Positions 8,720 to 17,497 of a stretch of DNA of 64,000 bases are shown piece after piece. Position 1 is the first letter of the stretch, and every line of letters starts with the position of its first letter. The DNA lies in the NCBI GenBank assembly GCA_934757255.1, contig CAKVLL010000006.1, positions 1 to 64,000 on the forward strand, in the 5' to 3' direction. The DNA is from an uncultured Candidatus Melainabacteria bacterium (GTDB lineage: Bacteria > Cyanobacteriota > Vampirovibrionia > Gastranaerophilales > Gastranaerophilaceae). Both the position numbers and the translations under genes were made by a program. The notes beneath the pieces are model-generated. The model did no database searches, was not told the DNA's origin, and saw nothing but the letters and a program-made list of their open reading frames with translations.

Positions 8720-9121
8720 CTAACCTTCTTTAAAAGCGTTTGTAATGGCTTCCGGTAATTTTCTATAAATTGAACCGTCGTTATGGATTGCAACTACTTC
8801 AAACTCAGCTTTGATAAATAATTTGTTATCAGCTTTGTTACGTATTGTTTGTTCAAAAGTTACTCTGATTGGCGATATTTCTTTGATGGAGGTTTCAACA
8901 ACTACAATGTCATTCAAACGAGCAGAAGCTTTGTAGCGAACATTCATATTTGTTACAGGCATTGCAATATCTTGTTTTTCTAAATCGATAAGATTTAAGC
9001 CTGCATCTTCGCATAATTCAACTCTACCTTTTTCCATCCATCTAAGGTAAGTACCGTGCCAAACAACACCATAAGCGTCGGTGTCTGCGTAATAAACTTT
9101 TTCTTCTAATATATTTTTCAT
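8720..9121 (-). CDS. Acyl-CoA thioesterase, YbgC/4HBT hot-dog family
   Basis: 133 residues with the family signature YYADTDAYGVVWHGTYLRWMEK at residues ~10-31 containing the catalytic Asp, and a typical hot-dog fold length. Members hydrolyse acyl-CoA or acyl-ACP thioesters. In Proteobacteria ybgC sits with tol-pal, but here it heads the rluB-coaE run, so that role cannot be assumed. Intergenic DNA upstream holds a dispersed repeat. Confidence 0.88.
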   Translation of the reverse strand: MKNILEEKVYYADTDAYGVVWHGTYLRWMEKGRVELCEDAGLNLIDLEKQDIAMPVTNMNVRYKASARLNDIVVVETSIKEISPIRVTFEQTIRNKADNKLFIKAEFEVVAIHNDGSIYRKLPEAITNAFKEG

Positions 9122-9200
9122 ACAACAATTCTATCATGATATAATTTGTTTGTACATTTAAAATTCAATTATTTCTATAAATGTTTAGGGGAAAACAGAC

Positions 9201-9350
9201 TTGCGTACCTCCTTCCCTTATTAGGGAAGGTTGGGATGGGTATCAATTAGAAGGTTTCATTTTCAATTGAATAAAACCCTCCCGCATCTGTAAGGCTCAG
9301 CACAGCTTCGCCAACAGCTGCGACCTCCCTAATCATGGAGGTAAAAAATT
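9201..9350 (+). repeat. Dispersed intergenic repeat, family 1 copy A
   Basis: The left end CTTCCCTTATTAGGGAAGG is followed by TTGGGATGGGTAT, a variable middle, and GCTGCGACCTCCC...ATGGAGGT at the right end. The same ends recur at 63515-63667. Each end can form a short hairpin. It fills the 9122-9364 gap, which contains no gene. Confidence 0.8.
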
Positions 9351-9364
9351 GAAAGGAGGAAAAC

Positions 9365-9748
9365 ATGAAATTTTTACACACAATGGTTCGAGTTAAAGAT
9401 ATTGAAAAATCTTTAGCTTTTTATACAGACGTACTTAATATGAAACTTGACCACAAAAAAAGATTAGAAGATTGCTGGTTATATTTCTTAACTGATGAAG
9501 AAAATACATGTCAGATTGAACTAACTTATAATGATGAAACACCTGAAGGCGGCTACGAATTAGGTAGCGGTTTTGGTCATTTTGCGTTTTCAGTTGAATC
9601 TTTAGAAGAATTTACTGATAAAATTAATAAATTAGGATATTCTTATCTTTATCCGCCATTTGATTTGAACGGTAAAGGTTCTAAAATTGCTTTTATCAAT
9701 GATCCTGACGGATATGAAATTGAACTTATTGAAAAAGTTAATTGGTAG
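9365..9748 (+). CDS. gloA: Lactoylglutathione lyase (glyoxalase I)
   Basis: 127 residues of two beta-alpha-beta-beta-beta modules. Metal ligands appear in place: His in MKFLHTMVRV, Glu in IELTYN, His in FGHFAFSV, and Glu near the C-terminus in DPDGYEIELIEK. Glyoxalase I converts the methylglyoxal-thiol adduct into S-lactoyl thiol for detoxification in the cytosol. Ribosome site AAAGGAGG lies directly before the ATG. Single-gene unit lying between two repeat-rich gaps. Confidence 0.93.
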   Translation: MKFLHTMVRVKDIEKSLAFYTDVLNMKLDHKKRLEDCWLYFLTDEENTCQIELTYNDETPEGGYELGSGFGHFAFSVESLEEFTDKINKLGYSYLYPPFDLNGKGSKIAFINDPDGYEIELIEKVNW

Positions 9749-9753
9749 TTATT

Positions 9754-10100
9754 ATGTCCTTTTCTTTCTCTTTTGTTACGAATAAAAGAGAAAGAAAAGG
9801 ACGAAAAGAAAGAAAAAATACGCTATCGTTTTCTACGCTCTTACGAGCGTTGAAAAAAATGGATGTTGCAAGCAGAGCTTGCATTCTAGCACTCACTATC
9901 GCAGCTAATCGCTGCACGTTCGCGGCGCGAATGTCGTTCGATTATTTTAATAAGCTAGTCTTGGTCATTCCCTCGCCTTACAGGAGAGCGGATTTTCGGT
10001 AGGGCGTAAGCCCGAAAGAGCAAATAACATGAAAATAACAATAAAAATCCGTAAGGATTTGTTGTTATTGTAATGTTATGCTTGCCCGAATAATCCAATA
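9754..10100 (+). repeat. Dispersed repeat mosaic, family 2 copy A
   Basis: The gap after gloA starts with an inverted repeat (CTTTTCTTTCTCTTTT / AAAAGAGAAAGAAAAG, 9754-9800). Next comes a GC-richer stretch with GCAGAGCTTGCATTCTAGC (9873-9891) and CACGTTCGCGGC. Then a 108-bp core (9989-10096) contains AATCCGTAAGGATTTGTTGT. The core recurs inverted at 39506-39631, and the AGAGCTTGC part recurs in the same orientation at 39785-39848. An 86-aa open frame here is repeat sequence, not a gene. Confidence 0.8.
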
Positions 10101-10217
10101 GAGGGCTAGGGTGAGGTGTTTTCCCGTTAGGGGAATTTGAAAAACTTAGGGTAGGCTATTCCCCACCGTATCAATAAAAAATTTGGTAACATTTCTTAAT
10201 AAACTTCTTCAAAAAAG

Positions 10218-10256
10218 GCAATTTTCTTAAACTTTTTGACTTTATATATATATAAG
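10218..10256 (+). promoter_or_regulatory. GCAATT-type promoter
   Basis: GCAATTTT (10218-10225), 17 bases, TATATATATATAAG (10243-10256), 36 bp before the small gene at 10293. Confidence 0.5.
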
Positions 10257-10292
10257 TAAATACGGTTAAGAAGTAAGATTTAGGAGGCAATT

Positions 10293-10445
10293 ATGAATAT
10301 TGCAGTAAGAAAATTAGCTATGCTTGAAAAAAGCTTAATTGAGAAAGAAGAAACAAATAAAATAGAAGGATATACTTCATCTCCTATTGATATTGCTTTT
10401 AGAGAAAAAGTTACTCAATTAATGGATAAAATTAGGGTTCATTAA
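10293..10445 (+). CDS. Small hypothetical protein, 50 aa
   Basis: MNIAVRKLAMLEKSLIEKEE... ending QLMDKIRVH. A perfect AGGAGG with 5 bases to ATG and an upstream GCAATT-type promoter argue that it is real in spite of its length. It is charged and predicted helical at both ends, with a Ser/Pro break (YTSSPID) in the middle. No family is recognised. Its last 14 bp overlap the 3' end of the convergent ABC transporter gene. Confidence 0.6.
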   Translation: MNIAVRKLAMLEKSLIEKEETNKIEGYTSSPIDIAFREKVTQLMDKIRVH

Positions 10446-12171
10446 TATAAGCAAGCTTAACAAGCTCTTTAAAATCATCATTCATATTTATTAGTTCTTG
10501 AAATTCTGAAATAGCAGCAATTTGAGAATCTTTCATGAATACAATTTTATCCGCAGATTTAATAGTTGAAAGCCTATGTGCAATAGCAATTATTGTTATA
10601 TTTTCACGCAATTCCTTTAAAACGGCACAAATTTCATTCTCAGTTTTTAAATCTAAAGATGAGGTAGCTTCATCTAATATCAATACGTCTGGTTCAGAAT
10701 AAAGTGCTCTTGCAATTGCTAAACGCTGTTTTTGCCCTTGCGAAAAACCCGTGGAATCAACAAATGGGTTTGCATAAATACCATCTTTATAATTATCAAT
10801 AACAAAATCATATAATTGAGCTTTTCTCAACACATCTATAATTCTTTCATCATCAATATTCTCAGAGCCAAAAGTCACATTATCCTTGATAGTAGAATTT
10901 AACAAAACTATCTCTTGAGGGATATAGCCAATTTTCAAAGGCAAAATTTCTTTTTTGCCATCAATTAAAATTTCTCCTTTTTCCGGCATTAAAAGTCCTG
11001 CAATAATATCAACCAAAGTTGTTTTACCAGTTCCAGAAAGTCCAGCTATTCCAATAAATTCTCCTTTATTTATTTTTAAATTTATATTTTTTAATATTGT
11101 TTTATCAGATTCATACCCAAAACAAATATTTTTTAATTCAATACTAGATTTGAAATCTGCAAATTTTCTTTTTTTAATTTCATTTACTGATTTTATATTT
11201 ATTTTTTTACAAACATCTAAAAATTCAGTTACAATAGGCATTGCTGAATGAATTCCATTAATATTAACTTGTATTCTGGATATTGTAGGAGCTAGTCTAA
11301 ATATTGCAGATACAATTACAGCAAAAGATGCTAGAAGTTTTTCGGGCTCAGCACAACTCTGTATCGATATAATTGCAAGTAAAATAAATAACAATATTAT
11401 AACAAAAGGCTCTGTTATATACGGAGGAACAGAATTAAAAAAAGAAGTTTTTACACAAATTCTATAAAAGTCTTTTTGAGCCTGTCTATATTTTTCAAAA
11501 AAGAATTTTTCATTTTGAGAGACTTTAACACTTTTTAAATTTATTAAAACCTCATTTGAACATTGATTATAAACCCTTGATGCATCACTCGCTTTTTGCG
11601 CAATCATTTTAAGTTTCGGTTTAAAAAAACTATTTTCAATAATAATTAATATCAATGCAAACACAACTGTTACTATAGTTGCAATTGGAAATTTTATAAC
11701 TAAAAACATGCTAATTATGCAAAAAATAAATAAATTAACATTGAGATTTAAAAGGCGTAAAAGAAAATTATTAATTGTATTTGGAATCAAAAAACCTAAA
11801 ATATTTCCCTTTTGAGCAAATGAAATTCTAGAAGTTTCTTGATAACTTGATATTAAAAAATATTTTATAAATTTAAGATTAACACCTGCTTCAACATCTT
11901 TAATAAATTTAGCTTGCCAATACATATAAAAAATCATAAGTATATTTTTAACTAAAAATAATATAACAATTGTAATACCAATAAATAATGGTGAACTAAA
12001 CAAACTTTTCGACTGCTCGTTATTAAGTAGTTTTAGTACAAATGGATATGTTAAAGCAACTCCAAAAAGTTCTAAAACACCAATTAAAAAAGAATACAAT
12101 GAATATTTTATAAAAGTTTTTTTATTCTCATTAAAATAATAAAAAAATCTATTGTAACAATCTCTAATCAT
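10432..12171 (-). CDS. ABC exporter, fused permease and ATPase (MsbA/PglK-like)
   Basis: 579 residues. The N-terminal half has about six membrane helices (residues 20-310, type I exporter fold). The C-terminal ATPase has Walker A GLSGTGKTT (~373), a signature variant GFSQGQKQR in place of LSGGQ, Walker B VLILDEATSSLD and the H-loop AIAHRLST. Half-transporters of this kind act as homodimers and flip lipid-linked sugars, lipid A precursors or peptides. Substrate unknown; the nearby GT-C gene is not in the same unit. Single gene, start ATG at 12171. Confidence 0.9.
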   Translation of the reverse strand: MIRDCYNRFFYYFNENKKTFIKYSLYSFLIGVLELFGVALTYPFVLKLLNNEQSKSLFSSPLFIGITIVILFLVKNILMIFYMYWQAKFIKDVEAGVNLKFIKYFLISSYQETSRISFAQKGNILGFLIPNTINNFLLRLLNLNVNLFIFCIISMFLVIKFPIATIVTVVFALILIIIENSFFKPKLKMIAQKASDASRVYNQCSNEVLINLKSVKVSQNEKFFFEKYRQAQKDFYRICVKTSFFNSVPPYITEPFVIILLFILLAIISIQSCAEPEKLLASFAVIVSAIFRLAPTISRIQVNINGIHSAMPIVTEFLDVCKKINIKSVNEIKKRKFADFKSSIELKNICFGYESDKTILKNINLKINKGEFIGIAGLSGTGKTTLVDIIAGLLMPEKGEILIDGKKEILPLKIGYIPQEIVLLNSTIKDNVTFGSENIDDERIIDVLRKAQLYDFVIDNYKDGIYANPFVDSTGFSQGQKQRLAIARALYSEPDVLILDEATSSLDLKTENEICAVLKELRENITIIAIAHRLSTIKSADKIVFMKDSQIAAISEFQELINMNDDFKELVKLAYINEP

Positions 12172-12233
12172 ACACTCTTATTATATACATTAAAAAAATA
12201 TTAACAAATTGATTGTAACATTATTAAATGTGT

Positions 12234-12239
12234 TATAAT
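12234..12239 (+). promoter_or_regulatory. -10 box upstream of Bax-inhibitor gene
   Basis: TATAAT preceded by TGT (extended -10), about 26 bp before the ATG at 12265. Confidence 0.45.
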
Positions 12240-12264
12240 TTCATAAAAGAGAGAAGGAGGTTTT

Positions 12265-12990
12265 ATGGCTAACCCAATTTTGAATGAAAAGTTTGCAGAA
12301 CAAGAAAGAGTGCTTGATGGTGCACCTATGACCGTTAATGGAACTATACAAATTACGGCATTTTTAGGTTTGTTAGTAGTTGCAAGCGCTGCATTTACTT
12401 GGACAAGAATGACTGCAGGATATACAGATTTGGCAATGATGTTAACAGCAGGCGGATTTATTGTTGCCTTTATTACGGCTTTAATTATAGCTTTCACAAG
12501 GAACAAATATCTTGTACCTGTTTATGCAGTAGCAGAAGGATTAGGACTTGGCGGAATTTCAGCATCTTTTGAGGCTTCATATCCCGGAATTGTTTCACAA
12601 GCCGTAGCCGGTACATTTACAGCTTTATTTTCAATGTTAATTCTTTATAGAGCGAATATAATCAGATGCACTGATAAATTTAGAAGCGTAATTTTTATCG
12701 CAACATTATCAATTGCAGGCATTTATTTGATTAACTTTATCGGAAGTTTCTTCCACATGCAAGTACCTCTAATCAATTCTTCTTCAACAACGGGACTTGC
12801 TGTTAGCGCAGTCATTTGCGTTATTGCAGCACTTAATTTAATTATTGATTTTGATTTTATTGAAAAAGGTGCTCAAAACTATCTGCCAAAAGACTTTGAA
12901 TGGTTTGGTGCTTTTGGTTTAATGGTAACACTAGTTTGGTTGTACTTAGAAATTTTAAGATTATTAGCTAAATTACAAGATAGAAGATAA
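12265..12990 (+). CDS. Bax inhibitor-1/YccA family membrane protein
   Basis: 241 residues, seven hydrophobic segments. The C-terminal part FDFIEKGAQNYLPKDFEW followed by GAFGLMVTLVWLYLEILRLL is the hallmark of the YetJ/YccA group. Bacterial homologues are pH-sensitive calcium leak channels (BsYetJ) or FtsH modulators (YccA). The Asp pair (DFDF) matches the region of the latch residues. Ribosome site AGAAGGAGG precedes the ATG. Followed after 54 bp by rmuC. Confidence 0.88.
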   Translation: MANPILNEKFAEQERVLDGAPMTVNGTIQITAFLGLLVVASAAFTWTRMTAGYTDLAMMLTAGGFIVAFITALIIAFTRNKYLVPVYAVAEGLGLGGISASFEASYPGIVSQAVAGTFTALFSMLILYRANIIRCTDKFRSVIFIATLSIAGIYLINFIGSFFHMQVPLINSSSTTGLAVSAVICVIAALNLIIDFDFIEKGAQNYLPKDFEWFGAFGLMVTLVWLYLEILRLLAKLQDRR

Positions 12991-13000
12991 CATATAAATT

Positions 13001-13020
13001 CCTCCCATTTTGATGGGAGG
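13001..13020 (+). repeat. Hairpin resembling the right end of repeat family 1
   Basis: CCTCCCATTTTGATGGGAGG followed by TTAAAAG. The right ends of family 1 copies read CCTCCCTATTCATGGAGG followed by TTAAAAAG (63643-63669). Possibly a solo end, or a weak terminator for the preceding gene. Confidence 0.45.
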
Positions 13021-13044
13021 TTAAAAGTTGGGGGCATTTGTTTT

Positions 13045-14235
13045 GTGCAAAATTTGATTGCATTTTTGGTTGGTGCATTTATAGCAACACTAATTACAAC
13101 ATTAATATTTCTAAAAAAACAAACTTCTGAAAAAGAAGAACTTATAGGTTTGCGCGCTGAATCTAAGAACTATAATTCTTTACAAGAGCTTATAAAACAA
13201 GATTTTGTACGTTTGGCAAACGAAACGATAAAACTGGAACAAGAAGATTTACGTAAACAAAACCGAGAAGTTTTAGAAGAAAAAATTCTTCCGCTAAAAG
13301 CTGAATTAAGTGAATTCAAGACAAAAGTAGAAAAATTAAACATAACTGGAGTAGAAAATACAACTAAAATAGTTGAACAAATTCTTAATCTTGAAAAAAA
13401 CAGTGCAACAATTGCGCAAGAAGCCAAAAACCTTACAGAAGCATTGACAAAAAACCAAAATATCAAGGGTGCTTACGGTGAAAATCTACTTGATACAATT
13501 CTTCAAGCATGCGGAATGAAAGAAGATGTACATTACACAAAACAATTTGTAACAACTTCTGAAAACTTGTGTGATGAGGCAGAACATACAATAAGACCCG
13601 ATGTTGTGATTAACTTGCCCGACAATCGTCATATAGTAGTTGATTCAAAAGTAACATTAACAAGTTATCTGGCATGCGTTGAAGATAAAGATAGAGTTAA
13701 AGATTTTAAAGCAGAAGTAAAAAAAAGAATAATTGATTTATCCAATAAAAATTACCAAAACGCTGATAGTTTGTGGCAACCTGATTTTGTATTGATGTTC
13801 TTACCTATAGAAGCATCGTTACAGTTACTTTATCAAGATTTTGATTTGATAAATTTTGCATATAAATCTAATGTAATAATTGTTGGCACAGCGTCGCTTC
13901 TTGCAACAATGAGACTTGTAAATCAACTTTTTGCGCAACAAAAACAATGCGAATGCGTTAATCATATAGTAAACGCAGGTACTAATCTATTTGAAACTTT
14001 TGTTCAATTCTGCGATGATTTGGTTGATGTTCAAAAAAGGTTTGATGAGGTAAACAAAAAATTACATACAACAATAAATCGTTTTAAACGTAAAAATAAC
14101 AATAAACCAAGCTTGTTTTCTCAAGTGGAAGCTCTTAGAGATTACGGCATAAATTCTGCGAAAGAAATTCCTGCAAAGCTTTTGGAATGTGAATTAGAAG
14201 AGGATACACAATATGACGAAAATTCTTGTAATTGA
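13045..14235 (+). CDS. rmuC: DNA recombination protein RmuC
   Basis: 396 residues from a GTG at 13045. An N-terminal membrane anchor (LIAFLVGAFIATLITTLIFL) is followed by a coiled coil (residues 25-140) and the RmuC domain with GAYGENLLDTIL, RPDVVINLPDNRHIVVDSKV and DFVLMFLPIEASL. The PD-x-DxK-like pattern fits the nuclease-like core of the family, which limits inversions at short inverted repeats in E. coli. That is notable here because the window is rich in such repeats. The gene overlaps the response regulator by 23 bp, suggesting co-expression. Confidence 0.93.
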   Translation: MQNLIAFLVGAFIATLITTLIFLKKQTSEKEELIGLRAESKNYNSLQELIKQDFVRLANETIKLEQEDLRKQNREVLEEKILPLKAELSEFKTKVEKLNITGVENTTKIVEQILNLEKNSATIAQEAKNLTEALTKNQNIKGAYGENLLDTILQACGMKEDVHYTKQFVTTSENLCDEAEHTIRPDVVINLPDNRHIVVDSKVTLTSYLACVEDKDRVKDFKAEVKKRIIDLSNKNYQNADSLWQPDFVLMFLPIEASLQLLYQDFDLINFAYKSNVIIVGTASLLATMRLVNQLFAQQKQCECVNHIVNAGTNLFETFVQFCDDLVDVQKRFDEVNKKLHTTINRFKRKNNNKPSLFSQVEALRDYGINSAKEIPAKLLECELEEDTQYDENSCN

Positions 14236-14908
14236 TGATGATAGCGCGATTAATGAACTTATAAAAATAAACTTAGAACTTCAAGGTTATGAAGTTGTTC
14301 AAGCATTTAACGGTATTGAAGGATTTGCTCTAGCAAAACAAGAAGAGCCTTCGTTAATTATTTTGGACGTTATGATGCCTGAAGTTGACGGATTTACTGT
14401 AGCACAAAGAATAAGACAGTGTCCTGAAATTGCTGAAACACCGATTATTATGCTAACAGCTTTATCACAACTTAATGACAAAGTAAACGGATTTAATATC
14501 GGTGTTGATGATTATTTAACAAAACCATTTGAAATTGATGAACTTATTGTGCGCGTTAGAGCTCTTTTAAAACGCACAAAACAGATACCAAAATCATCTG
14601 CGGTGAGAGAACTTCTTACTTATAAAGAAGTAACTCTACTCCCTGAAACTTATAGTGTTCAAATCAATGATAAAATTCAAAAACTTACACCTATTGAGTT
14701 TGATATATTTAATTTGTTATTCCAAAATCACGGCAACATGGTATCAGGCGCAAGACTACTTAAAGAGATATGGGGTTATGAACCTGATGATAATGTAGAA
14801 ACAATAAGAGTGCATATAAGACACTTGAGAAGCAAGATTGACAAAATTTCAGGCGATAAAAAATATATTGAAACAATTTATGGCGGCGGTTATAAGTTAA
14901 ATATTTAA
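14213..14908 (+). CDS. OmpR/PhoB-family response regulator, orphan
   Basis: 231 residues. Receiver domain 1-118 has acidic cluster VIDDD, phospho-acceptor Asp52 (LIILDVMMPEVDG), conserved Thr and Lys (DYLTKPF). A winged-helix DNA-binding domain follows (~135-231) with VRVHIRHLRSKI-like recognition helix and the terminal YGGGYKL. No sensor kinase lies next to it. It resembles cyanobacterial RpaA/RpaB-type regulators, but the subfamily cannot be fixed by eye. Translationally coupled to rmuC. Confidence 0.93.
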   Translation: MTKILVIDDDSAINELIKINLELQGYEVVQAFNGIEGFALAKQEEPSLIILDVMMPEVDGFTVAQRIRQCPEIAETPIIMLTALSQLNDKVNGFNIGVDDYLTKPFEIDELIVRVRALLKRTKQIPKSSAVRELLTYKEVTLLPETYSVQINDKIQKLTPIEFDIFNLLFQNHGNMVSGARLLKEIWGYEPDDNVETIRVHIRHLRSKIDKISGDKKYIETIYGGGYKLNI

Positions 14909-15014
14909 AAGAATATTTAAAAATATAAAAAGAAATGTAAATTTTTACTTTATTTATTGTAACATTTTTTATATAATAAATATAGAGATTGCTTTATTTA
15001 GAAAAGAGTTTTAA

Positions 15015-15788
15015 ATGATTAAAAATTTTGGTAAAACAAAAAAAAATGATTCAAAGTTTTTGATACTTATAATAGTAGGTTTTCTTTTGACAGCTTGGTT
15101 TTGTACACCACCTGGAAATAAGATATTACAAGTATGTTTTTGGGGAAATAACACACAATTGTTTATTGCTAAAATTTTTCGTAACGACGAAGCTAATGAA
15201 TATAAATTTTATAGAAACAATGCAATATATTTAGCTAAAATGTACTCAAACCAAAAAGCTGCACTTAAAGAAATTGACAAAGCTATTAAAATGTACCCTG
15301 TTTACGGCAATGATTCCGAATTAAAAAATATGTATAAGGACAGAGCTATAATTAAAACAAAAGCCGGAGATTTTAAAGGAGCATTAAATGATTATATCAA
15401 CTCTGAAGATATACAATTTAATGATTATTTAAGAGTAGCAATGTTATTTAAAGAAGTTGGTAACTATAGAGAATCTATATCTTTTTGCAATCAAATATTA
15501 AGCGTAGATTCCACTGCTTATGCCGGTTATGCTTGTTTATCAGATTTATATTCCTCAATTGGAAGATATGATATTGCATTAAATGTATGGAATTTAGCAA
15601 TTGATAGAAAACCTAATAATCCTAGAGCATACGCAGATAGAGCTAAAATTAAAAAAGCCCTTGGTGATTTAGAGGGTTATAATACCGACATGGATAAGGC
15701 TAAGAGTTATGCTCCAACCATGGATTTTGATGAATCCATCACGTATGAAGCAATTCACCCTAAAATGATTATGTTAAGTGTCAAATAA
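15015..15788 (+). CDS. Membrane-anchored TPR protein
   Basis: 257 residues. A short basic N-terminus (MIKNFGKTKKND) is followed by one hydrophobic segment (residues 17-36), then at least four TPR-like helical pairs (KAALKEIDKAIKMYP, GDFKGALNDYINSE, GNYRESISFCNQILSVD, GRYDIALNVWNLAIDRKP). Probably an inner-membrane scaffold with its TPR domain outside the cytoplasm, but topology is inferred. No partner gene is adjacent; upstream is a TATA-rich leader. Confidence 0.75.
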   Translation: MIKNFGKTKKNDSKFLILIIVGFLLTAWFCTPPGNKILQVCFWGNNTQLFIAKIFRNDEANEYKFYRNNAIYLAKMYSNQKAALKEIDKAIKMYPVYGNDSELKNMYKDRAIIKTKAGDFKGALNDYINSEDIQFNDYLRVAMLFKEVGNYRESISFCNQILSVDSTAYAGYACLSDLYSSIGRYDIALNVWNLAIDRKPNNPRAYADRAKIKKALGDLEGYNTDMDKAKSYAPTMDFDESITYEAIHPKMIMLSVK

Positions 15789-15874
15789 ATCTTTATATTA
15801 AATTTACACATAGCTCATGTTTTTGGGTTACAATAATAATTGTAACAATTTGACTTGAGGTGAAATATTATAAA

Positions 15875-17497
15875 ATGAAATACTCCGAATATTCCGTTGT
15901 AATAGTAGGAAGCGGCGCTGCCGGATTATACTCGGCTTTAAAAATATCCCAACAAATTAATCTACCCGATGGTATATTACTTTTAACAAAATCTATATTA
16001 GGTGAGAGCAATTCCAAATATGCTCAAGGAGGCATAGTTGGAGTAATTCACCAAAACCCTGAAGATAATGTACAATCACACGTTCAAGATACATTAAAAG
16101 CCGGCGCTGGTTTAAGCGAAGAAAAAACAGTTGAGTATATTTCAGAAGCATCTGATGAAGTAATTAATGATTTAATTGAAAATGGTGTAAAATTCGATAA
16201 AAATTCTGATGGGCAACTTACATTTACGCTGGAAGCTGCACACAGTATAAGAAGGATTTTACATTCCGGCGGAGATGCTACGGGCAAAGGGATTACAGAT
16301 GCTCTGGCACAAGATGTTATAAATGATAACAATATTACTGTAATGGAAAATGCTATGGCAGTTGAACTCCTTGTGGATTCAGACAAAGAATGTAAAGGAA
16401 TAATTGTTTATAATGAATTAACAGGCGAACATGAAATTGTTTACACTTCAGCTCTAATTCTTGCAACAGGAGGTGTCGGTCAGGTTTACAAATTCACTAC
16501 AAATCCTGATGGTGCAACCGGTGACGGCATTGATATTGCATACAACGCAGGTGCTATTATTCAAGATATGGAATTTATTCAATTCCACCCGACAGCTTTA
16601 GCGCTTAGCCCTACAAGCAAAGACAGATTTTTAATTTCAGAGGCTGTAAGAGGTGAAGGAGCAAAACTCATTAACCAAGATGGAAAAGAGTTTATGGCTC
16701 AATATCATGACAAACGAGAACTTGCGCCTCGTGATATTGTTACTCGTGCTATATATTCAGAAATGGCAAAAGAACATTCATTTAATGTGTTTTTGAACGC
16801 TTCTATGATAGACCATACAAAACTATTTAAGCGTTTCCCTACTATTTCTAAACGCTGTGATGAAAAAGGAATAGACATTTCACATAGCCCTATTCCTGTA
16901 GCTCCTGCAGCTCATTACACAATGGGTGGAATTAAAGCCACTGTAGAAGGAAGAACATCCTTAAAAGGGTTATATGCTATTGGTGAAGTCGCTTCAACAG
17001 GTTTGCACGGCGCAAACAGACTTGCAAGTAATTCGCTTTTAGAATGCGTGGTTTGTGCCTATGAACTTGCAGACTATTTATCATTTGCAAACTTAAGCAC
17101 ACCTAAAAAAATTGATGATTCAATTCGCGAGGTAATTGAAACATATTCTTCACCATTAAGTGAAGTTGACTATGATATCTCAACTTTAAAACAAAACCTG
17201 AAAAATTTGATGTGGAATAAAGTTGGAATAATTAGAAATGAAAAAGATTTATTAGAAGCAAAAGTAGAAATAGATAGAATGAAGTCAGAATTTAAGCGTA
17301 CTAGAAAATGTTTAAATCAAGATGAATATGAATATAGAAATATGCTTACAGTAGCCGGCTTAATTGTAGAGGGCGCTATTTCAAGAAAAGAATCAAGAGG
17401 TGCACATTCTAGAACCGATTATAGGCAAACTGATAGTATTGCTAAACATTCAAATATTATAAAAAGCGAAGAAAGAGAGTTAGTTTATGTTAAATAA
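15875..17497 (+). CDS. nadB: L-aspartate oxidase
   Basis: FAD enzyme that oxidises L-aspartate to iminoaspartate in NAD synthesis. I chose ATG at 15875 (MKYSEYSVVIVGSGAAGLY, 540 aa) because GAGGTG precedes it; the GTG at 15860 lies inside that ribosome site. The FAD motif is GSGAAGLYSA. The flavin-binding RRILHSGGDATGKG (~125) and the active-site HYTMGGI segment are present. The C-terminal helical domain is complete. It overlaps nadC by 11 bp; nadA is not in the window. Confidence 0.95.
   Translation: MKYSEYSVVIVGSGAAGLYSALKISQQINLPDGILLLTKSILGESNSKYAQGGIVGVIHQNPEDNVQSHVQDTLKAGAGLSEEKTVEYISEASDEVINDLIENGVKFDKNSDGQLTFTLEAAHSIRRILHSGGDATGKGITDALAQDVINDNNITVMENAMAVELLVDSDKECKGIIVYNELTGEHEIVYTSALILATGGVGQVYKFTTNPDGATGDGIDIAYNAGAIIQDMEFIQFHPTALALSPTSKDRFLISEAVRGEGAKLINQDGKEFMAQYHDKRELAPRDIVTRAIYSEMAKEHSFNVFLNASMIDHTKLFKRFPTISKRCDEKGIDISHSPIPVAPAAHYTMGGIKATVEGRTSLKGLYAIGEVASTGLHGANRLASNSLLECVVCAYELADYLSFANLSTPKKIDDSIREVIETYSSPLSEVDYDISTLKQNLKNLMWNKVGIIRNEKDLLEAKVEIDRMKSEFKRTRKCLNQDEYEYRNMLTVAGLIVEGAISRKESRGAHSRTDYRQTDSIAKHSNIIKSEERELVYVK

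Noticed and set aside
9742..10002. 86-aa plus-strand open frame after gloA
   Set aside because: It lies wholly in family 2 repeat sequence, has low-complexity Arg/Lys start and no homologous look.
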